A DNA stretch of 40,001 nucleotides, taken from contig JAEETD010000022.1 of assembly GCA_016290175.1 (NCBI GenBank), positions 1-40,001 on the forward strand. The letters run 5' to 3'. Numbering within the stretch: position 1 is the stretch's first letter; each line of letters begins with the position of its first letter. The notes beneath the pieces were generated by a model. That model was not told where the DNA came from, made no database searches, and saw only the letters and a list, made by a program, of their open reading frames with translations. A program made the translations under genes and the position numbers. Source of the DNA: Prevotella sp. (GTDB lineage: Bacteria; Bacteroidota; Bacteroidia; Bacteroidales; Bacteroidaceae). This document shows, in pieces, positions 33,273 to 40,001 of this stretch.

Positions 33273-33287
33273 GATACATCTCAATCG

Positions 33288-33328
33288 AAAAATTACACAG
33301 TAGGGTCGGTTCCTACTGTGTAATTTTT
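33288..33328. repeat. 17-bp perfect hairpin, short form of a dispersed inverted repeat
   Basis: Arms AAAAATTACACAGTAGG and its exact complement around the loop GTCGGTT. It ends in T5 in one direction and A5 (T5 on the other strand) in the other, so it can terminate transcription both ways between the convergent genes. The reverse-strand peptidase uses its TAG (33313-33315) as stop codon. 23 bases (33290-33312) recur inverted at 39640-39662. Confidence 0.9.
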
Positions 33329-34974
33329 ATGATTCTTGGCGGAGCGGGGAACCAGGGTTCATCCCATCCTATCTGTCGCGTCCTCACCTTATAGCTCCAC
33401 TTCGTAGGCTTATGTTGCTTGTCAAATGCCACAAACTCCTCATAGGTGGGTGTCTTGCCAAGCCCCAGTTTCATCACCTTATTATATATAGTCTGTCTGC
33501 TGGGTGCATTGAAGGGCGCATCGTCCTGGTTCATCATACTGTTCTCCGAAGGACGGTAGACGCCTTTGAAGAATGTATAGCCACCCTCGTACGTGCCGAT
33601 CTTCTCGTTGGCGAACTCACTGTCGTAAATGAACCTACTCCAGATAACCTTCGTCGAGTCCTTTTCCGAGTCAACGTTCATAAACCACGACCATTTCTCG
33701 TGCAGTTCCTTCAGTTCCTTGATGTCCTGCTCTGTGGCGGAACCCTCTGTAGAGCGCACATATTCATCGGCCAGCTTCGCAAAGCCATGTCCGATGGCCT
33801 CGTGGGTCAGCACCTGACGGAAGGTCTCACTCGTCAGATTTTCGATCACAGGACAAAGGGCAATGGAATATTCGTAGTCCGTTTTCTTGTCATCTCTCAT
33901 CATATAGGTCACGCCTTTATGCTGATTGGTATTCAGGATCACCACTGCCAACGTATGGATGGAATCGATACCCTCCACCTTCTTCACATATTTCATCACC
34001 GCATCGGCATTTACGTCAATACCCGTTGTCTGATGACTGGGCACTGCTCCGAATGCAGTCTCATTACCGCCATTAAACTGATTACGACGTGATACGGCTG
34101 TCACCTGCCATACGTTGAAATAGCTCCGTAACGACTTGACAGGCTCCTCGCTGAAGAGGTTCTCCATCGCCTGATTCATGACTTCATCATAATAGCCGCT
34201 GTTAATATCCTCATCTATGAATCCGTCGCCCATCAGCACGAAGGGGATTCCCTTACCTTCCGTCGCCTCGTTCAGCAGCTTCACCTTCCCGTCCTGTGAA
34301 AAGTCAGCCGATATGGAACTATAATACGGTTTCTGATACAACCAAAGCGTATCAAGCCCCATATAATTGCCCTTATCATCCTTCATCACCAGGAAGAATG
34401 CCCCTTCTCTTGGATAAGGAGTGTCATTTCTCCCCACATAGAGCATCTTTGTAGACCCTTCATATTCCACTCTGGTACGGGCATTATAAACGGGATCCAG
34501 CTTGACCCAATCTTCCAGGCCTTCCGTAGCCATCAGCAACAAGTCATTCTCTGTTAAGTTTGTGCGGAACGACAAGGCCCTGCCTGCGCCGCCCTCGTCT
34601 ATCAACCACTCGTCGATGTCGAAATAGGCATACTCGTCGCGCTGCTTGATGTTAATGGTCTTCGTCTTTCCCCTTGCCTCGATGGTCATGACCGCCGTGC
34701 GGGGCCTCTTCGTTCGGTTTGTCGACGTAGTGGCAAGTGTGATGACATTCTCACCAGCCTTACCGCTCTTAGGCGAGAAGGTCAGCCAGTTGGCCGTACA
34801 GGTGGCCTTCCAGCTATCTTCCGACCTGAATCTGATCTCAGTCGTCTGGTTCGTCACAGAATAGAGTTCCGCTGTCCCTGGGGTCGAAAAGGAGATGGCA
34901 TCCTCCTCCTTCTCGCAACCCACCAGAAGGAGCATCGCGAAACCGCATACAATCTGTAGGAACCTGCTCGTCAT
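33313..34974 (-). CDS. M64-family peptidase lipoprotein with N-terminal BACON domain
   Basis: 553 residues. Lipoprotein signal (LLVGC, Cys20), a BACON-type beta-sandwich (about 30-115, with WLTFSPKSGKAGE), a second beta domain, then an M64 (IgA-peptidase-like) metallopeptidase domain beginning near VPFVLMGDGFIDEDI. The zinc motif is HEAIGHGFAKLADEY (H391, E392, H396), with one residue more between the two His than in HExxH. Expected on the cell surface or in the periplasm; the substrate is not predictable. Its last codons (ITQ, stop) lie in the hairpin repeat. It begins four bases after the kdgK stop, so the two share a transcript. Confidence 0.87.
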   Translation of the reverse strand: MTSRFLQIVCGFAMLLLVGCEKEEDAISFSTPGTAELYSVTNQTTEIRFRSEDSWKATCTANWLTFSPKSGKAGENVITLATTSTNRTKRPRTAVMTIEARGKTKTINIKQRDEYAYFDIDEWLIDEGGAGRALSFRTNLTENDLLLMATEGLEDWVKLDPVYNARTRVEYEGSTKMLYVGRNDTPYPREGAFFLVMKDDKGNYMGLDTLWLYQKPYYSSISADFSQDGKVKLLNEATEGKGIPFVLMGDGFIDEDINSGYYDEVMNQAMENLFSEEPVKSLRSYFNVWQVTAVSRRNQFNGGNETAFGAVPSHQTTGIDVNADAVMKYVKKVEGIDSIHTLAVVILNTNQHKGVTYMMRDDKKTDYEYSIALCPVIENLTSETFRQVLTHEAIGHGFAKLADEYVRSTEGSATEQDIKELKELHEKWSWFMNVDSEKDSTKVIWSRFIYDSEFANEKIGTYEGGYTFFKGVYRPSENSMMNQDDAPFNAPSRQTIYNKVMKLGLGKTPTYEEFVAFDKQHKPTKWSYKVRTRQIGWDEPWFPAPPRIIKITQ

Positions 34975-34978
34975 CTTC

Positions 34979-36037
34979 CTATTCTATTGTCTTATAGAGC
35001 GTCGAGGCGTTATGACGGCCTTCCAGCACATCGAGGATCTCCTCTTCCGTCGAGAGGTTGAAGTCACCGGGAATCGTATTCTTCAGGGCCGCAGCAGCGA
35101 GTGAGTAGTTCAGCTGCTTCTGCTTGTCATCGGGGAAGAGACTGACAGCGTGCAGCCAGCCACCCATGAATGCATCGCCTACGCCTACGGGATCCACCAC
35201 ATCGGGGATATCCATGATGGGCGCCTGCAACAGCCTGCCTTCTGTCCATAGCAGGGCTGTCAGCGTATGATGATTCGACGATACGATGTTCCTCATACCC
35301 ATCATCCAGTGCTTCAGACGCGGATACTGCGCGTGCAGTTCGTCGAACCACTCGCCATACTCCTTCATCTGCATCTCGAAGTTCGAGTCGACAGCCGTGA
35401 ACGGGGGCTGCGGATGCTGCGAGAGCCAGTCGAACTCGATGGCATCGCCAAACATCATGTCACAGCGGGAAAGCATCTTGCTCAGCGTCTCGCGAGGCGT
35501 GGCACCCTCGTATTGCCACAGGTTCTTGCGATAGTTGATGTCGAAACAGACGGTCACGCCCAGTTCGTCGGCAATATCCAAGGCCTCAAACGTGGCATCG
35601 GCAGCCTGCTGCGAGATGGCAGCCGTAATGCCCGATACGCAGAAGAAGGTGCAGTCTTTCAGAATCTCCCGCCAGGGAATCATGCCCGGCTTCAGGTCGT
35701 AATAGGCAGAGCCTGAGCGGTCATAGATCACCTTCGCAGCACGCATACCTGCTGGCGGCTCGAAATAATAGGTGCCGATACGCTGTCCGCCATAGAGCAC
35801 ATGCTTGGTGTTCACACCCAACTGCGCCAGGTTCATCGCCCCGGCATGTCCTACAGGCGTGTCTGGCAGGCGGGTGATATACGTCACATCCTCGCCCTGT
35901 GATGCCAGCGATACAGCCACATTGGCCTCGCTGCCACCATACTTGCTGGTAAACATATCGCCCTGCGTCAGTCTCAGGTGACCGGGCTTTGAGAATCGGA
36001 GCAACAACTCTCCGAAAGTGACAATCTTCTGTCTCAT
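34979..36037 (-). CDS. kdgK: PfkB-type sugar kinase, probably 2-keto-3-deoxygluconate kinase
   Basis: 352 residues of the ribokinase/PfkB family. Opening VTFGELLLRFSKPGHLRL, the substrate region KYGGSEANVAVSLASQG, and the C-terminal anion hole/base motif DPVGVGDAFMGG near residue 300. KDG kinase makes 2-keto-3-deoxy-6-phosphogluconate from pectin or alginate breakdown products. This length and YYFEPPAGMRAAKVIYDR resemble bacterial KDG kinases, but another ketose could be the substrate. Start at 36037 or 36040 (MMRQK), 20-odd bases after the TACCTTTGC box; the longer frame would need the promoter and spacer repeat to be translated. Confidence 0.85.
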   Translation of the reverse strand: MRQKIVTFGELLLRFSKPGHLRLTQGDMFTSKYGGSEANVAVSLASQGEDVTYITRLPDTPVGHAGAMNLAQLGVNTKHVLYGGQRIGTYYFEPPAGMRAAKVIYDRSGSAYYDLKPGMIPWREILKDCTFFCVSGITAAISQQAADATFEALDIADELGVTVCFDINYRKNLWQYEGATPRETLSKMLSRCDMMFGDAIEFDWLSQHPQPPFTAVDSNFEMQMKEYGEWFDELHAQYPRLKHWMMGMRNIVSSNHHTLTALLWTEGRLLQAPIMDIPDVVDPVGVGDAFMGGWLHAVSLFPDDKQKQLNYSLAAAALKNTIPGDFNLSTEEEILDVLEGRHNASTLYKTIE

Positions 36038-36062
36038 CATGTCTGTTTTTGTGAATAACGCT

Positions 36063-36071
36063 GCAAAGGTA
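36063..36071 (-). promoter_or_regulatory. -7 box (TACCTTTGC) for kdgK
   Basis: TAnnTTTG match on the reverse strand, 23 bases before the first kdgK ATG. Confidence 0.6.
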
Positions 36072-36076
36072 CAAAA

Positions 36077-36110
36077 AGAAGTGAAAAGTGAAGAGTGAAA
36101 AGTGAAAAAT
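36077..36110. repeat. GTGAAAAGTGAAGAGTGAAAAG spacer repeat
   Basis: Four degenerate GTGAAAA/GTGAAGA units between the kdgK promoter and the blaI regulatory region. Confidence 0.75.
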
Positions 36111-36148
36111 TTGCTGCCGCACAATAAAAGATTTGTTAAATCTCAAGC

Positions 36149-36262
36149 AAACTACTTAATTTAGTTTAAAAACTATGGCTTTTAGTTGTATATAACGAAA
36201 ACTTTTAGTTACTTTGCACACGGATATTGATAACGACGCGATAATTGATTGAAAACTAAAAG
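36149..36262. promoter_or_regulatory. Putative operator cluster for the BlaI-like repressor
   Basis: Dyads AAACTA-N7-TAGTTT (36149-36167) and TAGTTT-N2-AAACTA (36162-36175) overlap. CTTTTAGTT occurs at 36179-36187 and 36202-36210 and, inverted, at 36254-36262. The second copy abuts ACTTTGCAC, a near-match to the -7 box. This is the layout expected for autoregulation by a winged-helix repressor; binding is inferred. Confidence 0.5.
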
Positions 36263-36275
36263 CATTTTTACGACA

Positions 36276-36638
36276 ATGAAGAAGCTTACAAATAAAGAAA
36301 AGGAAATCATGGATCTGTATTGGCAGCACGGTCCGATGTTCGTCAAGGAACTCCTCGAGTACTACGACGAGCCCCGTCCGCACTTCAATACCCTGTCCAC
36401 GATGGTTCGCATATTGGAGAAAGAAGGCTATCTCGACCACAAGCAATTCGGCAACACCTACCAGTATTTCCCCCTCATTACTGAGGCAGAATACGGACGT
36501 AAGTCGATTGCAGGTGTCATTAAGAACTACTTCAACGACTCCTACCTCTCAGCCGTTTCCTCGTTTGTCAAGGAGGAAAAGATTTCCGTAGAAGAACTGA
36601 AAGAACTCATCGATCAAATCGAGAACCAACATGACTGA
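36276..36638 (+). CDS. BlaI/MecI-family transcriptional repressor
   Basis: 120 residues with the winged helix of BlaI/MecI: KLTNKEKEIMDLYWQHGPMF, then the recognition-helix region NTLSTMVRILEKEGYLDHKQ and the wing NTYQYFPLITEAEY, ending in a dimerisation helix. The start at 36276 matches family members; the nine extra N-terminal residues of the longest frame are unlikely. In staphylococci BlaI is cleaved after the BlaR1 sensor is activated. Here the overlapping next gene encodes an M56 protease, so the switch logic is conserved, but no beta-lactamase gene is next to it. Confidence 0.92.
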   Translation: MKKLTNKEKEIMDLYWQHGPMFVKELLEYYDEPRPHFNTLSTMVRILEKEGYLDHKQFGNTYQYFPLITEAEYGRKSIAGVIKNYFNDSYLSAVSSFVKEEKISVEELKELIDQIENQHD

Positions 36639-38406
36639 TTTTCTGATCTACGACCTGAAGGTGGCCCTTCTCATCGCGGTATTCTATATGTTCTACCGCC
36701 TGATGCTGGCCCATGAGACCTTCCACCGTGTGAACCGTATCGTCCTGCTGCTCACCGCTGTGGCAAGCTACGTGCTGCCCCTCTGTGTCATCACCTACCA
36801 CGAGACGGTGGTGATGCACCAGGCACCATTAGTGACGATAGAAGGTTTGCAGGCAACCGTCTACGAGCCCTCGTCCACACCCTGGTGGAAGATAGCGCTG
36901 CCCGTCCTGTTTATCATAGGCGCGTCCATCGCACTGGGCCATACCCTCTGTTCGTTGTTCAGGATTATCCGTCTTATCAACCATAGTGAGCAGCATCCGC
37001 AGGATGATGGCACCATCGTCTGCGTGACCGGTAACGCAGACATCTCGCCATTCAGCTGGATGCACTATATCGTGATGAACCGTAGCGACTACGAAACCCA
37101 TGATGCTGCGATTCTCGCTCATGAACGGGGACACATCCGGCTCTGCCATTCGTGGGACCTCATCCTCGTCGACACCCTCACCGCCCTCCAGTGGTTTAAT
37201 CCCGCCATCTGGATGCTCCGCAGCGACCTGCGCGCCATCCACGAATACGAGGCCGACGGTGCAGTACTCTCACAAGGGATCAATGCGCGTCAATATCAAT
37301 ACCTGTTAATCACAAAAGCCGGTGGCATCGGCGGGTACTCCCTTGCCAACGGAATCACTCACAGTGCCCTTAAAAACCGAATCACAATGATGACAAATAA
37401 AACCTCCAAGAGCAGCCACCTCCTCAAGTTGCTCGCCCTGCTGCCCATCGTGGGCGTCACCCTCGCCCTCAATGCAGAGACCGTCAAGGACTATGTCTAC
37501 GACGAACCCCAGAAGCAAGTGCCCGTAAAGAAAGGCCGGAAGGCCAGCACCATCAAGGCTGGCAACGGTACTGTCCTGCAGGTTGTAGAACAGGAAAAGG
37601 CTGATGATCGTGTCGAACCTGCTGCTAGCTTGAAGATTATCCAGACGGATCCTAACAAGAAACCGCTATATATCGTCGATGGCGTCCGAATGAACGAGAA
37701 ACAGGCAAAGGCGATATCACCTAATGAAATAGCATCTATCAGTGTCCTTAAAGACAAGGCAGCCACCGATGTATATGGTCAGGACGCAAAAGACGGTGTC
37801 ATCGTGATTTCCCTCAAGAAAAAAGTGACTGGTGAGGTTGAGGTCAGCGATGTCTTCGATGTCGTCGAAGTGATGCCCCAGTTCCCTGGTGGCGCACCTG
37901 CCCTCATGCAATACCTGAGCCAGAACATCCGCTATCCGAAAGAGGCGATGGAGTCTGAAACCCAAGGTCGTGTCATCGTCACCTTCGTGGTATGCAAGGA
38001 CGGTAGCATCTGCGACGCGAAAGTCGTAAAGTCAGTATCTCCCGCCCTCGATGCAGAAGGCCTCCGCGTCATCAGCAGCATGCCGAACTGGACACCTGGC
38101 ACACAGAGCGGCAAGCCCGTGAATGTGAAATACACCGTGCCCATCAGTTTCCGTTTGGATGGAAAGAAAACAGAGTCAACTAATGCACAGAAGTCGTCTG
38201 AAGGCCAACCTCTTAACGAAGTCATCAATCGCTTGCCTGGTGCCAAGATTGACGAGAACGGCAACCTCACCATCAACGGAAAGCCCGTGAAAAAGATTGT
38301 GGTCGACGGTAAGCCCGTAACCAAACAAGAGTTGCCAAAAGTTATTGAAGCCCATACCGTGCATATGGAAACGGACGACTTGATCATTTCAACTAAAGAG
38401 AAATAA
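36631..38406 (+). CDS. BlaR1-like M56 metallopeptidase fused to a SusC-type plug motif and a TonB C-terminal domain
   Basis: 591 residues. Three N-terminal membrane helices, then the M56 site HERGH (164-168) with the downstream ligand in HEYEADG (204-210), and a fourth helix (LLKLLALLPIVGVTLAL). After it comes PLYIVDGVRMNE...IASISVLKDKAATDVYGQDA (about 345-390), which is the plug signature of SusC-like TonB-dependent receptors. A TonB C-terminal domain follows (about 410-505: FPGGAPALMQYLSQNIRYP). The tail has a further NGKPVKKIVVDGK plug-like segment. Overlaps blaI by eight bases and is followed 14 bases later by a TPR gene. A periplasmic signal-sensing role is likely. Confidence 0.88.
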   Translation: MTDFLIYDLKVALLIAVFYMFYRLMLAHETFHRVNRIVLLLTAVASYVLPLCVITYHETVVMHQAPLVTIEGLQATVYEPSSTPWWKIALPVLFIIGASIALGHTLCSLFRIIRLINHSEQHPQDDGTIVCVTGNADISPFSWMHYIVMNRSDYETHDAAILAHERGHIRLCHSWDLILVDTLTALQWFNPAIWMLRSDLRAIHEYEADGAVLSQGINARQYQYLLITKAGGIGGYSLANGITHSALKNRITMMTNKTSKSSHLLKLLALLPIVGVTLALNAETVKDYVYDEPQKQVPVKKGRKASTIKAGNGTVLQVVEQEKADDRVEPAASLKIIQTDPNKKPLYIVDGVRMNEKQAKAISPNEIASISVLKDKAATDVYGQDAKDGVIVISLKKKVTGEVEVSDVFDVVEVMPQFPGGAPALMQYLSQNIRYPKEAMESETQGRVIVTFVVCKDGSICDAKVVKSVSPALDAEGLRVISSMPNWTPGTQSGKPVNVKYTVPISFRLDGKKTESTNAQKSSEGQPLNEVINRLPGAKIDENGNLTINGKPVKKIVVDGKPVTKQELPKVIEAHTVHMETDDLIISTKEK

Positions 38407-38420
38407 CACTCACTCGTTTC

Positions 38421-39554
38421 ATGAAGCATCAGTCAGTAACAATATTCATCCTCGCCCTTGTGTCGGTCCTCTCCGCCAAGGGCGAGGTTTCTGCGAAAAA
38501 GAAGGTCGTAGAGCCCGTCGTCGCTGATACCCTCACGCTTTTAGTGCAGGCTGGCGATAGCTGCATGCAGGAGTCCAATACCTTCGAGGCCCTGAAATAC
38601 TTCCAGCAGGCCTATGCCCGTTGCGACAGCAGTCTCACACGCATCAAACTAGCTGACTGCTACTACAAACGCGGTAACTATCTCCAGACGGCCAATCTGC
38701 TGAAGAACGTCCCTGGGGGCGATCTCACCCACGAAGCCTTCCGAGAGCTGGCCCTCAGCTATCAGAAGATGGGCGAGAACGAGGCTTTCATCTACTGGGC
38801 AAGCAATCTGACGACCCGCTTCCCGATGGACGGCGAGATCGTGGCAGGCCTCACCCTCGCCCACGCCCGGGCCAACCAACCGGAGAAAGGTATCATCTGC
38901 GGCATGAAATACTGTCAAAGGGACACCACGAACATCCTGGTAAACCGGGCGCTGGCTGATGCGTGGTTCATGAATCGCGACTTCAGAGCGGCGAGCAAGA
39001 TATACGAACGGCTGCTGCAGCAGGGCGACTCCACCTTCAACACCCTCTACTCCGCAGGCATGTGCTACACCCGCCTCGACAGCCTCGAACTTGCCTACAA
39101 GCATTTCGTGCCAGCATTTCTCTTAAGTGGCATGCAGCATGCCGGCTGCGCCTACCGCCTCGGGGTGGTCTGCGTCGACACCGGACGGCTCGACGAGGGA
39201 ATCGGCTATCTCGATCTCGCCACCAAGCTCCTGCTGCCCGATACCACCACCATGAAGGCCATCACCCTCTCACAAGGCGAAGCCTACTATCTCATGGGCC
39301 AGTATGCCCAGGCCGTCGAGGCTTGGAAACAGCACTTGGCATACAATCCCAATTCCATCGCCACCCATTACAACATCGCCAACGCCATCTATTATTATCT
39401 CCCCGATCGCAAACAGGCCAAGACCTATTACGAGCGATTCCTCGAACTCGCCCGTCAGGAGCCGAACCCCAATGCCCAACTTCAGGAGATGATGGCCAAG
39501 GCCGAAGAACTCCTCCGCCAGCCAAACAATTTCAAAGGCGCCAAGTCAAAATAA
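38421..39554 (+). CDS. Exported TPR protein of the BlaI/M56 operon
   Basis: 377 residues with a signal peptide (IFILALVSVLSAKGEVSA) and about eight TPR-like helix pairs (EALKYFQQAYARC, RALADAWFMNRDFRAASKIY, TLYSAGMCYTRLDSLELAYK, AITLSQGEAYYLMGQYAQAV, HYNIANAIYYYLPDRKQAKT). Starts 14 bases after the M56 gene, so it is probably in the same operon and works with the sensor in the periplasm. A binding scaffold is the safest description. The 3' end is followed by the long form of the hairpin repeat. Confidence 0.85.
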   Translation: MKHQSVTIFILALVSVLSAKGEVSAKKKVVEPVVADTLTLLVQAGDSCMQESNTFEALKYFQQAYARCDSSLTRIKLADCYYKRGNYLQTANLLKNVPGGDLTHEAFRELALSYQKMGENEAFIYWASNLTTRFPMDGEIVAGLTLAHARANQPEKGIICGMKYCQRDTTNILVNRALADAWFMNRDFRAASKIYERLLQQGDSTFNTLYSAGMCYTRLDSLELAYKHFVPAFLLSGMQHAGCAYRLGVVCVDTGRLDEGIGYLDLATKLLLPDTTTMKAITLSQGEAYYLMGQYAQAVEAWKQHLAYNPNSIATHYNIANAIYYYLPDRKQAKTYYERFLELARQEPNPNAQLQEMMAKAEELLRQPNNFKGAKSK

Positions 39555-39842
39555 AACCAAGTGGCAAGGTCGAATACAGCTTATAAAAATTACACAGTAG
39601 GCGCTCCAGCTCTGCTGGCTTGCTACCGCAGGGACGCAAGAACCGACCCTACTGTGTAATTTCAATGAAAATCCCCCCGCAACTGCGAGGGGACTCTTCA
39701 TTTGTGAAATCTGTACGATTTTAGGCAGCGGGCCGTACAGCGGGCCGTAGCCCATACAGCTTGTGGTCGTGATGGCCGTGAGGAATGCCGTGAGCGCGGC
39801 TACTATCACCTTCACCGCAATCTCAATGATCCTTTTCTTCAT
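39546..39842 (-). CDS. Smalltalk-type small exported/membrane protein with unusually long 3' extension
   Basis: From the ATG at 39842, with GGAG six bases before it: MKKRIIEIAVKVIVAALTAF then LTAITTTSCMG. This is the pattern of the very short smalltalk proteins found after HU-like genes in Bacteroidales, normally about 30-35 residues. Here the frame does not stop; it continues through a duplicated YGPL unit, the downstream terminator and the hairpin repeat to 39546 (98 residues). The extension has no protein-like features. A one-base shift near 39726 would reach a TAA (GCC TAA), so a frameshift or lost stop is possible. The first 35 residues are solid; the tail is doubtful. Confidence 0.6.
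   Translation of the reverse strand: MKKRIIEIAVKVIVAALTAFLTAITTTSCMGYGPLYGPLPKIVQISQMKSPLAVAGGFSLKLHSRVGSCVPAVASQQSWSAYCVIFISCIRPCHLVLF
39585..39662. repeat. Long form of the dispersed hairpin repeat
   Basis: Outer arms AAATTACACAGTAGG and its complement (15 bp exact) enclose 46 bases that contain a smaller CCAG/CTGG stem. 39640-39662 equals the reverse complement of 33290-33312 (23/23). Confidence 0.9.
39667..39693 (-). terminator. Terminator for the smalltalk-type gene
   Basis: CCCCCCGC-AACT-GCGAGGGG stem with one mismatch, followed on the reverse strand by ATTTTC. It lies inside the extended reading frame, which argues that the frame originally ended earlier. Confidence 0.55.
39726..39749 (-). 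repeat. Exact 12-base tandem duplication in the smalltalk-type gene
   Basis: CAGCGGGCCGTA occurs twice in a row (39726-39737, 39738-39749) and encodes YGPL-YGPL in the reverse frame. Confidence 0.9.
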
Positions 39843-39882
39843 ACGCATCTCCATTTACGTTTGCCTTACTTATGGCGTCGGA

Positions 39883-39958
39883 GCGCTGCTCACTGGGGAC
39901 TGACCCAAATGTGATATCTTTGATCTCACAGAGGGGTCTGTCTCCCAGTGTGCTGCGC
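39883..39958 (-). ncRNA. Putative structured RNA or cruciform: 76-base imperfect hairpin
   Basis: On the reverse strand the arms GCGCAGCACACTGGG/CCCAGTGAGCAGCGC continue through GACAGACCC/GGGTCAGTC, then TGTGA/TCACA and ATC/GAT around an AAA loop. Nearly every internal mismatch is A-A or G-A. It lies in the spacer between the HU-like tail and the smalltalk-type gene, so it would be transcribed with them. A function as RNA or DNA structure is inferred. Confidence 0.5.
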
Positions 39959-39967
39959 CTTTATGGC

Positions 39968-40001
39968 CTAATCGTTCGTAAGGCCATCGTCACCACCGCC
40001 G
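39968..40001 (-). CDS. C-terminal tail of an HU-like DNA-binding protein, cut by window edge
   Basis: Only the last ten codons are visible: GGGDDGLTND and a TAG. Gly/Asp-rich tails close many Bacteroidales HU-family proteins, and such a gene normally precedes smalltalk on the same strand, as here. The HU fold itself is outside the window. Confidence 0.5.
   Translation of the reverse strand, partial: GGGDDGLTND

Noticed and set aside
39872..40001. Forward open frame from an ATG at 39872 to the window edge
   Set aside because: It runs through the hairpin and opposite the HU-like tail, and the peptide has no domain-like character.
1..40001. CRISPR arrays, insertion sequences with transposase genes, rRNA genes
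   Set aside because: No regularly spaced direct repeats of CRISPR type, no transposase or integrase reading frame, and no rRNA sequence were seen on either strand.

Overview
The window looks like a chromosomal segment of a Bacteroidales bacterium, most likely a Prevotella-type organism from a gut or rumen community. This rests on gene content (SusC-like plug motif, BACON domain, M64 peptidase, DUF4292, smalltalk-type small protein, T9SS-like sorting tail), on at least eleven TAnnTTTG promoter boxes of the Bacteroidetes primary sigma factor, and on moderate GC coding DNA with AT-rich spacers. The species cannot be fixed from the sequence alone.

Layout. 1-1029: partial dihydropyrimidine dehydrogenase PreA, cut by the window edge. 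1070-2460: a debris zone holding a 5'-truncated amidase, a 634-base AT-rich gap with a nested, nearly symmetric inverted-repeat structure, an orphan HTH C-terminus and a possible HU-like tail. 2462-12860: housekeeping genes: dGTPase (reverse), then dUTPase, TPR lipoprotein, DUF4292 lipoprotein, EnvC-like protein, M20 deacetylase, acyl-CoA ligase, release factor 2 and a tiny membrane protein. 12863-17295: CYTH protein, VanZ-like protein (reverse), two tandem sodium symporters and a helix-hairpin-helix protein. 17380-21323: tatA, tatC, a fused NapH/NapG-like polyferredoxin and a Tat-dependent ferredoxin-aldo/keto reductase, which reads as a self-contained export-plus-redox operon. 21327-28588 (reverse): secreted pectate-lyase-like protein, tRNA-Pro(CGG), an uncharacterised pair of exported proteins, and murF. 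28679-33272: folP-cdaA, pta-ackA and a small aromatic-rich lipoprotein. 33313-36037 (reverse): kdgK and an M64 peptidase lipoprotein. 36276-39554: BlaI, an M56/plug/TonB_C fusion and a TPR protein. The right edge carries a smalltalk-type protein and the tail of an HU-like gene, separated by a long imperfect hairpin.

How genes fit together. The dut/TPR/DUF4292/EnvC set suggests envelope and septum maintenance plus nucleotide sanitation (dUTPase, dGTPase). The pectate lyase and KDG kinase, on the same strand about 11 kb apart, suggest use of pectin. Pta/AckA is the acetate-forming ATP route of a fermenter. Several intercistronic gaps are filled by short degenerate tandem repeats, and a 23-bp sequence is shared in opposite orientation by two hairpin elements about 6.3 kb apart.

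Most noteworthy items: the nested inverted-repeat region at 1490-1802, the mismatch-patterned 76-base hairpin at 39883-39958, the NapH/NapG-like fusion with an internal Tat-like signal, the M56-plug-TonB_C fusion with its putative operators, and the uncharacterised secreted pair at 24287-27218.
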